Positions 35,643 through 45,066 of a stretch of 56,771 nucleotides of DNA are shown in pieces. The position numbers and the translations under genes were made by a program. Below the pieces are notes generated by a model, which was not told the DNA's origin, ran no database searches, and was given only the letters and a program-made list of their open reading frames with translations. Source of the stretch: an uncultured Alphaproteobacteria bacterium (lineage in GTDB: Bacteria > Pseudomonadota > Alphaproteobacteria > HIMB59 > GCA-002718135); the NCBI GenBank assembly GCA_902602845.1, contig CACKSN010000006.1, positions 1 to 56,771 of the forward strand, read 5' to 3'. The stretch's first letter is position 1; each line of letters begins with the position of its first letter.

Positions 35643-36621
35643 TAATTCCACCACTCAGTTTTTTCATTCTATAAATTATCAATTGGTCAAGAGATAAAGC
35701 TACAACAATAATTAAACCATAAATTGCTTTTTGAAACTCTCCAGGGATATTCAATACAGGTAATGCTACGTTGATAATTCCTAGTAGAAGTATTCCTAAA
35801 AATGTTCCTAAAACACTGCCAGAGCCTCCAGTGATACTTGTGCCTCCAATAATTACACCTGCAATTACTATAAATTCAATTCCTACACCTGTAACACCTG
35901 GATTTACATATCCAAATCTTGAAGCATAAAATAAACCTGCAACACCTGCTAGCATTCCACAGACACCAAAACAAAATAATGTAACTTTAGTGACATTAAT
36001 TCCTTTAAGGTGTGCTGCTACCGGATTACTACCTGTTGCATAAATTTCACGACCTATAACTGAATGACGCATTACTAGATGCGTAATAATTACAATTATT
36101 GCACTAAATATTAGAATTGCTGGTATTGAGAAAAAAAATGAAGTTTGAGAAAATGAAACCACATGTTCTGGAATATCGTTTCTGTCAATTTGCCTTCCAC
36201 CACTAACAATAAAAACTAGACCTCTATACAAACTTAATGTTCCTAGAGTGACTATAATTGAATGAACGTTAAATCTGGTAACTATAAAACCATTTATTAA
36301 TCCCATAATTAAACCAACAAAGGCTGTAATAATTATTGATAACCAAAGTGATAACCCAGGAAATTGAATATATAACAACCCAATAACAATTGCTGAGAAT
36401 GCTAATATTGAGCCAATAGATATATCAACATGTCTACAAATAATTACCATCATTTGACCCATAGCCATAACTAAAATTAATGGGATAGCGAGAAACACAG
36501 CACGCCAACTATCAAATGTCATAAATCGTGGATCTATTATTGCTGCAACAATAACAAAAACAACAATTATAGAAAAGATTCCTAATTCTCTAATTCTTAA
36601 AAATTTATCAAATAATGTCAT
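35635..36621 (-). CDS. CUT2 sugar ABC permease (RhaQ/RhaP-like, first)
   Basis: Permease of 328 aa. Diagnostic stretches are CRHVDISIGSILAFSAIV, INGFIVTRFNVHSIIVTLGTL and GGTSITGGSGSVLGT. Two different permease genes after an RbsA-like ATPase is the arrangement of the rhizobial rhamnose transporter RhaSTPQ and of AI-2 type transporters. It starts 1 base after the ATPase stops. Confidence 0.93.
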   Translation of the reverse strand: MTLFDKFLRIRELGIFSIIVVFVIVAAIIDPRFMTFDSWRAVFLAIPLILVMAMGQMMVIICRHVDISIGSILAFSAIVIGLLYIQFPGLSLWLSIIITAFVGLIMGLINGFIVTRFNVHSIIVTLGTLSLYRGLVFIVSGGRQIDRNDIPEHVVSFSQTSFFFSIPAILIFSAIIVIITHLVMRHSVIGREIYATGSNPVAAHLKGINVTKVTLFCFGVCGMLAGVAGLFYASRFGYVNPGVTGVGIEFIVIAGVIIGGTSITGGSGSVLGTFLGILLLGIINVALPVLNIPGEFQKAIYGLIIVVALSLDQLIIYRMKKLSGGINA

Positions 36622-36622
36622 C

Positions 36623-38107
36623 TTAATTTATTGCAAAGCTCATGATCTTTTCTTGTGTAGCTTCTTTGTTGTTTAGTATTTTTGTAATCTTACCTTCTCG
36701 CATTACAATTATGCGATGTGACAAAGAGAGTATTTCAGGTAATTCTGATGATATTAAGATAATTGCCGTACCTTCTTCAGCCAATTGATTTATAATTTCA
36801 TACATTTCTGATTTAACTCCTACATCTACCCCTCTGGTTGGTTCATCTAAGATTAATACTTTAGGCTTTGAAAGTAACCACTTTGAAATAATACATTTTT
36901 GTTGATTACCTCCAGACAACTCTTCAATTAATTGCCTTCCAGAAGTAAGAATTATATTGAACTTTTTTATATATTCATTAGTTTTTGATGTAACAGATTT
37001 TGAATTAATAAGTCCAAAATTATTCGAAATTTCTTTCGGCACTGCAGAAGTAATATTATCTTCTACAGCAACAGGTCCAAAAATACCCATTTGCTTTCTG
37101 TCTTCAGGTACGTAAGCAAAACCTTTGTCAATAGCTTCATTTGGTGAATTATTTATAATACTTTTTCCATTATAAAATATCTCACCATTATCAAATTTTT
37201 CTGCTCCGAAGATACTTTTTGCTACTTCAGTTCTCCCTGCTCCAACTAAACCTGCAAAACCTAGTATTTCCCCTTTTTTTAAATTAAATGAAATATCACT
37301 AAATTTTTTTGATAAAGATAAGTTTTTTACACTTAATATATAATCATCTTTTTTAAGAAAAACATTTTCCTTAACTTCAGTCTCTTCAATGTTTCTTCCA
37401 ATCATAAAATTTATAATTTCTTCATTTGAAACATCATTTATATTTTTTGTTGTAATTAAATCTCCATCTCTGAATATTGTTACTCTATCAGATATTTGTC
37501 TAATTTCTTCTAAGCGATGACTTATGAATATAATTGCCATACCATTTGATTTAAGTTTATTAACTATTTCAAATAATTTACCAACTTCATTTGGTGTCAA
37601 AGGTGATGTAGGTTCATCCATAATTAATACTTTGGAATTTTTAGAAAGTGCTCCTGCTATTTCTATCATTTGTTGGTCGGCAATAGATAAACCTTCCATT
37701 ATTATTTTTGGATCAATTTTTAAACCAATAGAGTTTAAAATTTCGTTTGATTTACTATTTATATCTTGCCACTTAACTCTTGAAAAATTGTTTCCATCCA
37801 TATGTCCCATAAAAATATTTTCAGCTACTGAGAGGTGAGAGAAAGATTGTGGTTCTTGATGAATTAATGCAACTCCATTTTTCTGAGCTACAATTGGAGA
37901 TGTAATTTCAACATTTTTTTCATCTAAAAAAATATTACCTTCAGTTGGAGTGTAAACACCACTTAATATTTTTACAAATGTAGATTTGCCTGCTCCATTT
38001 TCTCCAACTAATGCATGGACCTCGCCTGGTTTCAGATCAAAATCTACATTTCGCAAAACATTTACTCCACTGAATGTTTTACCAATATTATTAGTTTTTA
38101 ATTGCAT
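36623..38107 (-). CDS. CUT2 sugar ABC ATPase, tandem-domain (RhaT-like)
   Basis: Two-domain ATPase of about 494 aa. Domain 1: Walker A GENGAGKST, degenerate signature LSIADQQMIEIAGAL, Walker B VLIMDEPTSPL. Domain 2: GLVGAGRTEVA, LSGGNQQKCIISKWL, VLILDEPTRGVD. A TTG at 38119 is also in frame; ATG at 38107 begins the usual MxLKxxxIxKxFxGV opening, so I prefer it. It heads a minus-strand operon and is divergent from its binding protein. Confidence 0.93.
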   Translation of the reverse strand: MQLKTNNIGKTFSGVNVLRNVDFDLKPGEVHALVGENGAGKSTFVKILSGVYTPTEGNIFLDEKNVEITSPIVAQKNGVALIHQEPQSFSHLSVAENIFMGHMDGNNFSRVKWQDINSKSNEILNSIGLKIDPKIIMEGLSIADQQMIEIAGALSKNSKVLIMDEPTSPLTPNEVGKLFEIVNKLKSNGMAIIFISHRLEEIRQISDRVTIFRDGDLITTKNINDVSNEEIINFMIGRNIEETEVKENVFLKKDDYILSVKNLSLSKKFSDISFNLKKGEILGFAGLVGAGRTEVAKSIFGAEKFDNGEIFYNGKSIINNSPNEAIDKGFAYVPEDRKQMGIFGPVAVEDNITSAVPKEISNNFGLINSKSVTSKTNEYIKKFNIILTSGRQLIEELSGGNQQKCIISKWLLSKPKVLILDEPTRGVDVGVKSEMYEIINQLAEEGTAIILISSELPEILSLSHRIIVMREGKITKILNNKEATQEKIMSFAIN

Positions 38108-38119
38108 ATTTAGTATCAA

Positions 38120-38228
38120 TATATCTTCTAAGTTAGTTTTTTATAAATAATAAGTAAAAATATCAATTTATTCTTGATAAAAGTTTAATTTTATTGAAAG
38201 TGATATTTATAATTCAATAGGAGGAATA
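38120..38228. promoter_or_regulatory. Divergent promoter region, RhaS-like binding protein / ATPase
   Basis: A gap of about 109 bases serving both arms of the second CUT2 system. It contains a perfect inverted repeat TATCAA-(7)-TTGATA at 38161-38179, a candidate operator, and an AGGAGG ribosome site at 38219-38224 before the plus-strand gene. A TATAAT at 38208-38213 is too close to that ribosome site to be the promoter of that gene. Confidence 0.5.
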
Positions 38229-39221
38229 ATGAATAAAATATTCAAACTTATTTCTGCTAGTATTCTTGGTTTGCTACTTACAACTGGAGTTTTTGCAAAA
38301 ACTGAAGTTGTATATATACCAAAAAATACTGGTAACCCATATTTCGATTCAATTATCAAAGGTTTCGAAGTTGGGGCAGAAAAATATGGTTACAATTTTT
38401 CAACAGTAGCTCCTGCTACTGCTGATGCTACTTCACAGTTACCTTTTATTAAGGCTGAAATTCAAAGAGGTGTTGACGTTATTGCGATTTCACCAAACTC
38501 AAATGACGCTCTTAATACTGTTTTTGATCAAGCAAGAAAAAAAGGTATTATTATAATGGTAGTTAATGGAGATATTCCTGGTAGTGAGGCTCATAGAGAC
38601 TTAGCGATTATGCCAGTTGATTTCTCTACAGTTGGAACTGCACAAATGACTCTGATGGGTCAATTGATTGATCATAAAGGTCAGTTTGCAATTTTAAGTG
38701 CAACTACTGATGCGCCAGATCAAAATACTTGGATTAAAGATATGGAAGAAAACATTATTGGTAAAGGTATGTTCTCTGATATGGAGTATCTTGGTGTAGT
38801 ATACGGAGATGACGATCCACAAAAAAGTACTACTGAAGCTGAAGCTTTACTTGCTAAGTATCCTGATCTAAGAGGAATAATTTCTCCAACAACTGTTGGT
38901 GTAGCAGCAGCTGCACAAGTTGTAGAGTCTGCTGGTAAATGTGATCAAGTACAAGTAACAGGTCTTGGAACACCTAACCAAATGAGACCATTCCTAAAAA
39001 GCGGATGTGTAAAAGCATTCCAATTATGGGATCCATCAGTAGAAGGTGAAATTGCTGGTTACTTATCAGTTCAAATGGTTGAAAACGGAATGAAGCTATC
39101 AGAAGGTATGACTATCAGTGTTCCAGATCAAGGTGATGTTGTAATAAATGCTAATAATTTAATTTATGCAGCACCAATGCTTGATTTTGTTCCTGACAAT
39201 ATCGATAACTTCAACTTCTAA
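38229..39221 (+). CDS. CUT2 periplasmic binding protein, RhaS/LsrB-like
   Basis: Type I periplasmic binding protein of 330 aa with a clear signal peptide cleaved near GVFAKT. The mature protein starts VVYIPKNTGNPYFDSIIKGFE, typical of rhamnose and AI-2 binding proteins, and has AEIQRGVDVIAISPNSNDAL, RGIISPTTVGVAAAAQ and a ligand loop LWDPSVEGEIAGYLS. A strong AGGAGG site and less AT-rich codons suggest high expression. Together with the divergent ATPase and two permeases it makes a complete importer. Confidence 0.92.
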   Translation: MNKIFKLISASILGLLLTTGVFAKTEVVYIPKNTGNPYFDSIIKGFEVGAEKYGYNFSTVAPATADATSQLPFIKAEIQRGVDVIAISPNSNDALNTVFDQARKKGIIIMVVNGDIPGSEAHRDLAIMPVDFSTVGTAQMTLMGQLIDHKGQFAILSATTDAPDQNTWIKDMEENIIGKGMFSDMEYLGVVYGDDDPQKSTTEAEALLAKYPDLRGIISPTTVGVAAAAQVVESAGKCDQVQVTGLGTPNQMRPFLKSGCVKAFQLWDPSVEGEIAGYLSVQMVENGMKLSEGMTISVPDQGDVVINANNLIYAAPMLDFVPDNIDNFNF

Positions 39222-39230
39222 TTTATTAAT

Positions 39231-39258
39231 TGAAGAGCAATAGCAATATTGCTCTTCA
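39231..39258 (+). terminator. Intra-operon hairpin after RhaS-like gene
   Basis: A perfect 12-bp stem (TGAAGAGCAATA / TATTGCTCTTCA) with a GCAA tetraloop, which is of the stable GNRA class. It is followed by TAAATTTA without a long T run, so it may stabilise the 3' end of the binding-protein message more than it terminates. Confidence 0.8.
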
Positions 39259-39270
39259 TAAATTTATAAA

Positions 39271-40179
39271 ATGAATGATATACCTATAGTAGATGCTCAT
39301 CACCATTTATGGGATTTAGAAAATGAAAAAACTAAATATTCATGGTTAATGGTTCAGGAGGGAGAAGCTTTTTTTGGTGATTATGGAGCTATTAGAAAAA
39401 GTTATAAATTAGAAGATTATCTTAATGATGCAAAAAATCAAAACTTGATAAAATCAGTTCATGTGCAAGCAGAACATGATGATGATAGCCCTGTTAGTGA
39501 AACCGAATGGCTTCAAACAATAGCCGATAATCATAATTCCAAAATGCCAAATGCAATTATTGCATTTGCAGATTTTTCAAAAGACAACGTAGTAGAGATA
39601 CTTGATAGACATCAAGAATATAAAAATACTAGAGGAATTAGACAAATTTTATCTTTCAATGCTGATGAACCAAAATATTCCCATGCTTCAGAAGATTTTA
39701 TGAAAAATACAAAATGGCTGAATAACTTTAAAAATTTAAAAAATAGAAATTTATCTTTTGATATTCAAATTTATCCTCATCAAATGGATGATGCGGTTAA
39801 TTTAGCTAAAGATAATCATAATACAATGTTTATTTTAAATCACACTGGTGAACCTTGTTATCAATCTGAAGAGTACATCTTACATTGGGAAAATAATATG
39901 AAAAAAATTGCAGATTGTGAAAATATTGTAGCAAAGATTTCTGGTCTTGGAATGTTTAATCCAAATTGGACAATAGATAGCACAAAAATATTTGTTGAAA
40001 AAACTATTGAGATATTTGGTATTGAAAGATGTATGTTTGCTTCTAACTTTCCAGTTGATAAAATTTTCAATACTTTTGATAATTATTGGAACTCTTTTAA
40101 GACTATTACAAAAAACTACTCGAATGAAGAAAAAACAAAGTTGTTCTCTTCTAATGCAGAAAAATATTATAGAATTTAA
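39271..40179 (+). CDS. Amidohydrolase-family sugar lactonase (L-fuconolactonase-like)
   Basis: COG3618-type amidohydrolase of 302 aa. The N-terminal metal motif is VDAHHHLWD (His-x-His), a further His is in ILNHTGEP, and the C-terminal strand reads CMFASNFPVDK where many relatives have SDWP. Members hydrolyse L-fucono- or L-rhamnono-lactones and related lactones. It lies between the binding protein and an aldonate dehydratase, the expected position for opening the lactone made by a sugar dehydrogenase. Confidence 0.82.
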   Translation: MNDIPIVDAHHHLWDLENEKTKYSWLMVQEGEAFFGDYGAIRKSYKLEDYLNDAKNQNLIKSVHVQAEHDDDSPVSETEWLQTIADNHNSKMPNAIIAFADFSKDNVVEILDRHQEYKNTRGIRQILSFNADEPKYSHASEDFMKNTKWLNNFKNLKNRNLSFDIQIYPHQMDDAVNLAKDNHNTMFILNHTGEPCYQSEEYILHWENNMKKIADCENIVAKISGLGMFNPNWTIDSTKIFVEKTIEIFGIERCMFASNFPVDKIFNTFDNYWNSFKTITKNYSNEEKTKLFSSNAEKYYRI

Positions 40180-40181
40180 TA

Positions 40182-41369
40182 ATGTCCTCAAAAATTAAAG
40201 ACGTAAGAGCAAAATTATATACCTGGAAGGGTCCAATTCAAAAAATACATGATAATTTTTGCACTAGTGCAGCTGACTTGTTAAATAAAGAAAATATTAG
40301 TGCCGATGGTATGTCAACTTTTAAATTTTTAAGTTGGTTAGTTGTTGAAGTTGAAACTGAAGATGGACATATTGGTCTTGGTAACGCTGCACTGTCTCCA
40401 AAACCATGTAAGTCTGTTGTAGATAATTATTTAAAACCAGCAATAATTGGAGAAAGTATCTGGGATTATGAACACATTTGGCAAAAAATGTATCGACAAA
40501 CTTTAGCTTGGGGAAGAAAAGGTGTGGGTATGACAGCGATTAGTGCTGTTGATATAGCAATATGGGATGCACTTGGTAAAACAGCAAAACAACCCGTGTA
40601 CAGTCTTTTGGGTGGTAAAACGAAAGCAAAGTTACCTTGCTATGCAAGTAAATTATATAGTCAACCTCTTGATACATTAGCAAAAGAAGCAAAAGAATAT
40701 TTAGATCAAGGTTTTAAAGCAATGAAACTACGTTTTGGTTGGGGCCCTAAAGATGGTGCTGAAGGAATGAATAAAAATATAGAATTAATCAAAACAGTAA
40801 GATCTGTTGTTGGTGATAATGTTGATTTGATGGCTGATGTTTATATGGGATGGACATTTGAATATGCCAAAAGAATGATGCGATTAATAGATAAGGAAAA
40901 TTTGAGATGGTTAGAAGAACCAGTAATAGCTGATGATATAGATGGATATGCAGATTTAAAAGCATCATGTAGAACACCTATTTCTGGAGGAGAACATGAA
41001 TATACCCTTTATGGCTTTAGACAACTTTTAGAAAAAAAAGCAGTAGATGTAGTTCAGTTTGATACAAATAGAGTTGGAGGTATTACACAGGCACACAAAA
41101 TTTGCGCTTTAGCAGAAGCATTTCAGATACCCGTTATTCCTCATGCAGGACAAGTACATAATTTTCACATTTCAATGAGTAGTATAAATGCCCCTATTGT
41201 TGAATACTTTCCATTTTGGCCAGTAGAAATTGGGAATGAATTATTCTGGTATATTTTTGATGGGGAACCTCAAGCTAAAAATGGTTTTATAGAATTAGAT
41301 GAAAATAAATCAGGATTGGGTATTGAGTTATCAAATAAATATTTAGATAGCTTTGAAATTATAGACTAG
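40182..41369 (+). CDS. Enolase-superfamily sugar-acid dehydratase (MR subgroup)
   Basis: Mandelate racemase/muconate lactonizing family enzyme of 395 aa. The catalytic strand reads KAMKLRFGWG (K-x-R), metal ligands are Asp in LMADVYMGW, Glu in WLEEPV and Glu in SGGEHEYT, and a catalytic His is in VIPHAGQVHNF. It is paralogous to the dehydratase at 24772 but clearly divergent, so a second aldonate is likely: fuconate, lyxonate or rhamnonate. It directly follows the lactonase gene, giving the order binding protein, lactonase, dehydratase. Confidence 0.88.
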   Translation: MSSKIKDVRAKLYTWKGPIQKIHDNFCTSAADLLNKENISADGMSTFKFLSWLVVEVETEDGHIGLGNAALSPKPCKSVVDNYLKPAIIGESIWDYEHIWQKMYRQTLAWGRKGVGMTAISAVDIAIWDALGKTAKQPVYSLLGGKTKAKLPCYASKLYSQPLDTLAKEAKEYLDQGFKAMKLRFGWGPKDGAEGMNKNIELIKTVRSVVGDNVDLMADVYMGWTFEYAKRMMRLIDKENLRWLEEPVIADDIDGYADLKASCRTPISGGEHEYTLYGFRQLLEKKAVDVVQFDTNRVGGITQAHKICALAEAFQIPVIPHAGQVHNFHISMSSINAPIVEYFPFWPVEIGNELFWYIFDGEPQAKNGFIELDENKSGLGIELSNKYLDSFEIID

Positions 41370-42408
41370 GATTATTTGTTATCTCTTCGTTATATGCAAA
41401 AACTGCTGGACTACCACCTGTAAACATAAAAATTACCTTTTCACCTTTTTTAATTATACCTTTTTCAATATAATTAATAAGAGCGGCAAAACCTTTTGAT
41501 GTATAAACTGGATCTAAAATTATTCCTTCTTTATTAGCAAGTAGTCTCATTGCTTTAATTCCATCTTCTGTAGCAGCACCATATTTTTTTCCAACATAAT
41601 TGTTGTCATGATTAATCATATCGTCTGTAAACGTTAGATTTATGTCAAGCATTTTTGCACCTTCATTACATATTCTTGCTATATCTTTTTTGATATCCAT
41701 TTCCCAGTATACAGGAGATACACCTTGGATGCGAGTTGGCCAACCTAAAATTTTTGCTCCTAATTCACAACCAGCTTGTGTCATATTTGCAGCAGTTACA
41801 AACAAATGATCGGCCAAAAAATTTTGCTCTTTCATTTGCAAATCAATTTCAACCATTGCATTTGCATAACTAATTCCAGCAAGAGTGGTGTCCTCTTTTC
41901 CAAAACCACCATATATCAAAAGAGGCTTTTTTCCATTTTCAATTAATTGGTTATATTTTTTATCTAAGTGTTTTGGTATTTGTTCCAAGTCTTCTCCTTC
42001 AACTACATCAACATTTGCTCCTAAAATATTATAAAGTAAAAAATTACCCTGCATTAATTTACCTTTAACACCATGCATTAATACCAGGTAACTCTCTAGG
42101 TTTAATTTGTTTGCAGCTGCAACAGCTTGACGACAAAAATTGGATTGAGAAGAGGCACCGGTTAAAATGCAGTCATAGTTATCTGATAATGTTTTTGCCA
42201 TTATAAATTCTAAATGTCTTGTTTTGTTCCCACCAAATGCGAGACCTGTACAATCGTCTCTTTTAACATAAAGATTGATATTCAACTCTTTTGATATATT
42301 TGGGGCAAATTCTAAAGGTGTTGGAAGCTGTGCTAAATCTACCTTAGGAATTTTACTTATTTTTTCAACTAATTCACTAGCTGATAATGGAGTAAAATTA
42401 CTATTCAT
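41359..42408 (-). CDS. PLP enzyme of D-cysteine desulfhydrase / ACC deaminase family
   Basis: Fold-type II PLP protein of 349 aa. The lysine motif is FGGNKTRHLEFI near residue 60, the phosphate segment is GASSQSNFCRQAVAAA and the C-terminus has FMFTGGSPAVF. The family includes D-cysteine desulfhydrase, ACC deaminase and L-cysteate sulfo-lyase (CuyA). The usual NHAR after the Ser-Asn reads NFCR here. As the last gene of a sugar-acid operon it may remove an amine or sulfonate from a modified substrate, or simply be carried along. It overlaps the convergent dehydratase by 11 bases. Confidence 0.82.
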   Translation of the reverse strand: MNSNFTPLSASELVEKISKIPKVDLAQLPTPLEFAPNISKELNINLYVKRDDCTGLAFGGNKTRHLEFIMAKTLSDNYDCILTGASSQSNFCRQAVAAANKLNLESYLVLMHGVKGKLMQGNFLLYNILGANVDVVEGEDLEQIPKHLDKKYNQLIENGKKPLLIYGGFGKEDTTLAGISYANAMVEIDLQMKEQNFLADHLFVTAANMTQAGCELGAKILGWPTRIQGVSPVYWEMDIKKDIARICNEGAKMLDINLTFTDDMINHDNNYVGKKYGAATEDGIKAMRLLANKEGIILDPVYTSKGFAALINYIEKGIIKKGEKVIFMFTGGSPAVFAYNEEITNNPSL

Positions 42409-42433
42409 TTATTAAATTATTTTTAACTCTATT

Positions 42434-44167
42434 TTAATGACTATGTCTTTTAACTTCTGAGCCGCGTTTTCCAACTAAAAAATCTAAATCAGCACCAGTA
42501 TCTGCTTGAGTTACATGATCAATATACATTTTTTGATAACCACTTTTTATTTCTGGTAGAATAGGCTCATAATTTTCAAGTCTACTTTTAATTATAGAAT
42601 CATCAAGAAGCACATTCATTGTTCCTTTTTCAACATCAATTTCAATCATATCATTATTTTGAACTGCAGCCAAAGGTCCTTTAATAGCTGCTTCAGGTGC
42701 AGTATGTAGTATTACAGTCCCATAAGCTGTACCACTCATTCTAGCATCAGAAATTCTAATCATATCTTTAATTCCTTTTTTAAGTAATTTTTGAGGCAAT
42801 CTCATATTTCCTACTTCTGCCATACCGGGATATCCTTTTGGACCACAATTTTTCAAAACCAATATTGAATTTTGATCTACATCTAAATTTGGATCATCAA
42901 TTTTTTCATGAAACTCTTCTACACTTTCAAACACTACAGCTTTTCCTTTATGTTTCATTAATTCAGGCGTAGCTGCAGATGGTTTGATAATTGCACCATC
43001 AGGCGCAATATTGCCTCTTAAGATTTTGATACCGCCATCATTTACCAATGGTTTATCAAAGTTTTTAATTACATCATCGTTCCAACATTTAGCATTTTTA
43101 TTATTTTCAAATATAGTTTTTCCATTTGCAGTCATTGAATCATTATTAAGTAAATTTTTTTCTATTAATCTTTTAACCACAACGGGAACACCACCTGCGT
43201 AATAAAAATCTTCCATTAAATATTTTCCTGAAGGTTGTAAATTTACAAGAGTTGGAATATCCTTACCACATCTTTCCCAATCACTTAATTTTAAATCAAT
43301 TTCTAATCTTCCTGCAATTGCTGCTAGATGTATTACAGCATTTGTAGATCCGCCTATTGCACCGTTTACTTTGATTGCATTTTCAAATGATTTCTTATTA
43401 ACAATTTTGGACATTATTAAGTTTTCTTTTACCATATCAACAATTCTTTTACCTGACATGTACGCAAGTGAGTATCTTCTTGCATCAACTGCTGGTATTG
43501 CAGCATTATGAGGTAATGACATACCGAGTGCTTCTACCATACTTCCCATTGTGGAAGCGGTGCCCATAGTCATACAATTTCCTTTAGATCTACTCATAGC
43601 AATCTCTGCTTCAATGAAGTCATCTTCTGTAATTTTTCCTGCACTTAAATCTGCATCCAGACGCCAAACACCTGTTCCAGAACCAATTGTTTCTCCTCTG
43701 TGGTGCCCATTAAGCATTGGACCACCTGATACACCTATTGTAGGCAAATCAACACTTGCAGCACCCATGAGAAGTGACGGTGTAGTTTTATCACAACCCA
43801 TAAGTAAGACTACCCCATCTATAGGATTTCCTCTTATTGCTTCTTCTACATCCATGCTAGCAAGATTTCTAAACAACATTGCTGTTGGTCTTAAATTTGA
43901 CTCACTTGCTGAAAAAACAGGAAACTCTAATGGAAAACCGCCAGCTTCATAAACTCCCTTTTTAACTGACTCAGCTATTTCTCGAAAGTGTCCATTACAA
44001 GGGGTTAACTCAGACCAAGTATTACATATACCTATGACTGGTCTACCATCGAACAAATGATTTGGATGTCCTTGATTTCTCATCCATCCTCTATGCACAA
44101 AAGTATCCCTTTTATGATCTTTAGAGTTATACCAATCTGTGGATCTAAATTTATTTTTTTTTGCCAT
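42434..44167 (-). CDS. IlvD/EDD-family sugar-acid dehydratase, arabinonate dehydratase-like
   Basis: Iron-sulfur dehydratase of 577 aa. Cluster cysteines are visible at 57 (SELTPCNGHF), 125 (LMGCDKTT) and 198 (SKGNCMTMG), the spacing of L-arabinonate dehydratases. The C-terminal DARMSGTAYGTVILH carries the catalytic Ser. The length matches pentonate dehydratases, not the 610-aa IlvD. It is coupled to a DapA-family gene (1-base overlap), the pair expected for pentonate to 2-keto-3-deoxypentonate and onwards. Confidence 0.9.
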   Translation of the reverse strand: MAKKNKFRSTDWYNSKDHKRDTFVHRGWMRNQGHPNHLFDGRPVIGICNTWSELTPCNGHFREIAESVKKGVYEAGGFPLEFPVFSASESNLRPTAMLFRNLASMDVEEAIRGNPIDGVVLLMGCDKTTPSLLMGAASVDLPTIGVSGGPMLNGHHRGETIGSGTGVWRLDADLSAGKITEDDFIEAEIAMSRSKGNCMTMGTASTMGSMVEALGMSLPHNAAIPAVDARRYSLAYMSGKRIVDMVKENLIMSKIVNKKSFENAIKVNGAIGGSTNAVIHLAAIAGRLEIDLKLSDWERCGKDIPTLVNLQPSGKYLMEDFYYAGGVPVVVKRLIEKNLLNNDSMTANGKTIFENNKNAKCWNDDVIKNFDKPLVNDGGIKILRGNIAPDGAIIKPSAATPELMKHKGKAVVFESVEEFHEKIDDPNLDVDQNSILVLKNCGPKGYPGMAEVGNMRLPQKLLKKGIKDMIRISDARMSGTAYGTVILHTAPEAAIKGPLAAVQNNDMIEIDVEKGTMNVLLDDSIIKSRLENYEPILPEIKSGYQKMYIDHVTQADTGADLDFLVGKRGSEVKRHSH

Positions 44168-45066
44168 TAGAAATATCCTAAAGATTTTGCAATATTTTTT
44201 GATTTCTTAATTCCAAAATCAGTTGGTTTAAGAAAAGGTTTACGATCATAAACATTTTTTACTCCCATCCTAAATGCACATACTCTCTTACCGTAACATA
44301 CTAAAGAGTCAATTGATTGCATAATGAAAACTATGTTTGGAAGCATATTCCTATATTCATTTTTAGCATTAATTAATTTTTTTTGCTTAAAAAGTTGAAA
44401 TATTTTTACAAACTTATCAGCTCCGTCTAAACAAGGAACAATGCCCTTACAACCAATTATTAAATTATCAACAATCTCTTGCCCTCCTCGACCATTAAAC
44501 ACCGTAAGGTCTTTTGGAAGTTCCATTAATTCCTTTTGCATTAAATAAGATGAAGCTTCACCTTTTATTGCTCTAAAATTCTTAAAAAGTTTGTATAATT
44601 TATTTATTTGATTTGTTGTTAATCCTACACCTATATATTCCTTAGCATTTTGTATACCTGTCAAAGTTCCTGCAGTTGTTGGAATTATTTTTTTAAAAAA
44701 ATTATAACAATCTTTGTCTGTAGTATTTTTTTTTATCATTGGTTGGAGTATTAACCAGTCTATATTATTTGATTTTGAAATTTCAATTAATTTTATATAT
44801 TCATTATAATTTTTAGATTGTATTGTTATTGCTTTTGGTTTCTTTGCTGGAGTATGATCTGATAATAATTCTATAATTTTTATTTTTTCCTTAAATGATA
44901 ATTTATTAACTTCAGTAGCCAAACCAAGAGCAGCTATTCCATGACAGCGTTGTTCAAAAATTAATTTAATTTGATCTTCCATTAATTTAAAGTCAATGGA
45001 ATTATTTTTATTAAAAAAAGTGTAAAGGATTGGAAAGATTCCTTCTATTTTTTTTATATTGATCAC
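44167..45066 (-). CDS. DapA-family enzyme, possibly 2-keto-3-deoxypentonate dehydratase
   Basis: Class I aldolase-fold protein of 299 aa. The Schiff-base Lys is in FRAIKGEASS. The catalytic Tyr strand of DapA (LYNVP) is replaced by TGIQNAKEYIG; a Gln-Asp/Asn-Ala at this place also occurs in L-2-keto-3-deoxyarabonate dehydratase, so dehydration to 2-oxoglutarate semialdehyde is a reasonable guess; an aldolase is the alternative. GTG at 45066 overlaps the upstream stop by 4 bases (GTGA) and is preferred to the TTG one codon earlier. Confidence 0.75.
   Translation of the reverse strand: MINIKKIEGIFPILYTFFNKNNSIDFKLMEDQIKLIFEQRCHGIAALGLATEVNKLSFKEKIKIIELLSDHTPAKKPKAITIQSKNYNEYIKLIEISKSNNIDWLILQPMIKKNTTDKDCYNFFKKIIPTTAGTLTGIQNAKEYIGVGLTTNQINKLYKLFKNFRAIKGEASSYLMQKELMELPKDLTVFNGRGGQEIVDNLIIGCKGIVPCLDGADKFVKIFQLFKQKKLINAKNEYRNMLPNIVFIMQSIDSLVCYGKRVCAFRMGVKNVYDRKPFLKPTDFGIKKSKNIAKSLGYF

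Noticed and set aside
38208-38213. TATAAT as -10 box of the RhaS-like gene
   Set aside because: Transcription from it would begin at about the ribosome binding site, and no good -35 lies at the right distance.
43551-43952. Long open frame on the plus strand opposite the IlvD-like gene
   Set aside because: It is the antisense shadow of a well-conserved coding region; no ribosome site and no recognisable protein pattern.
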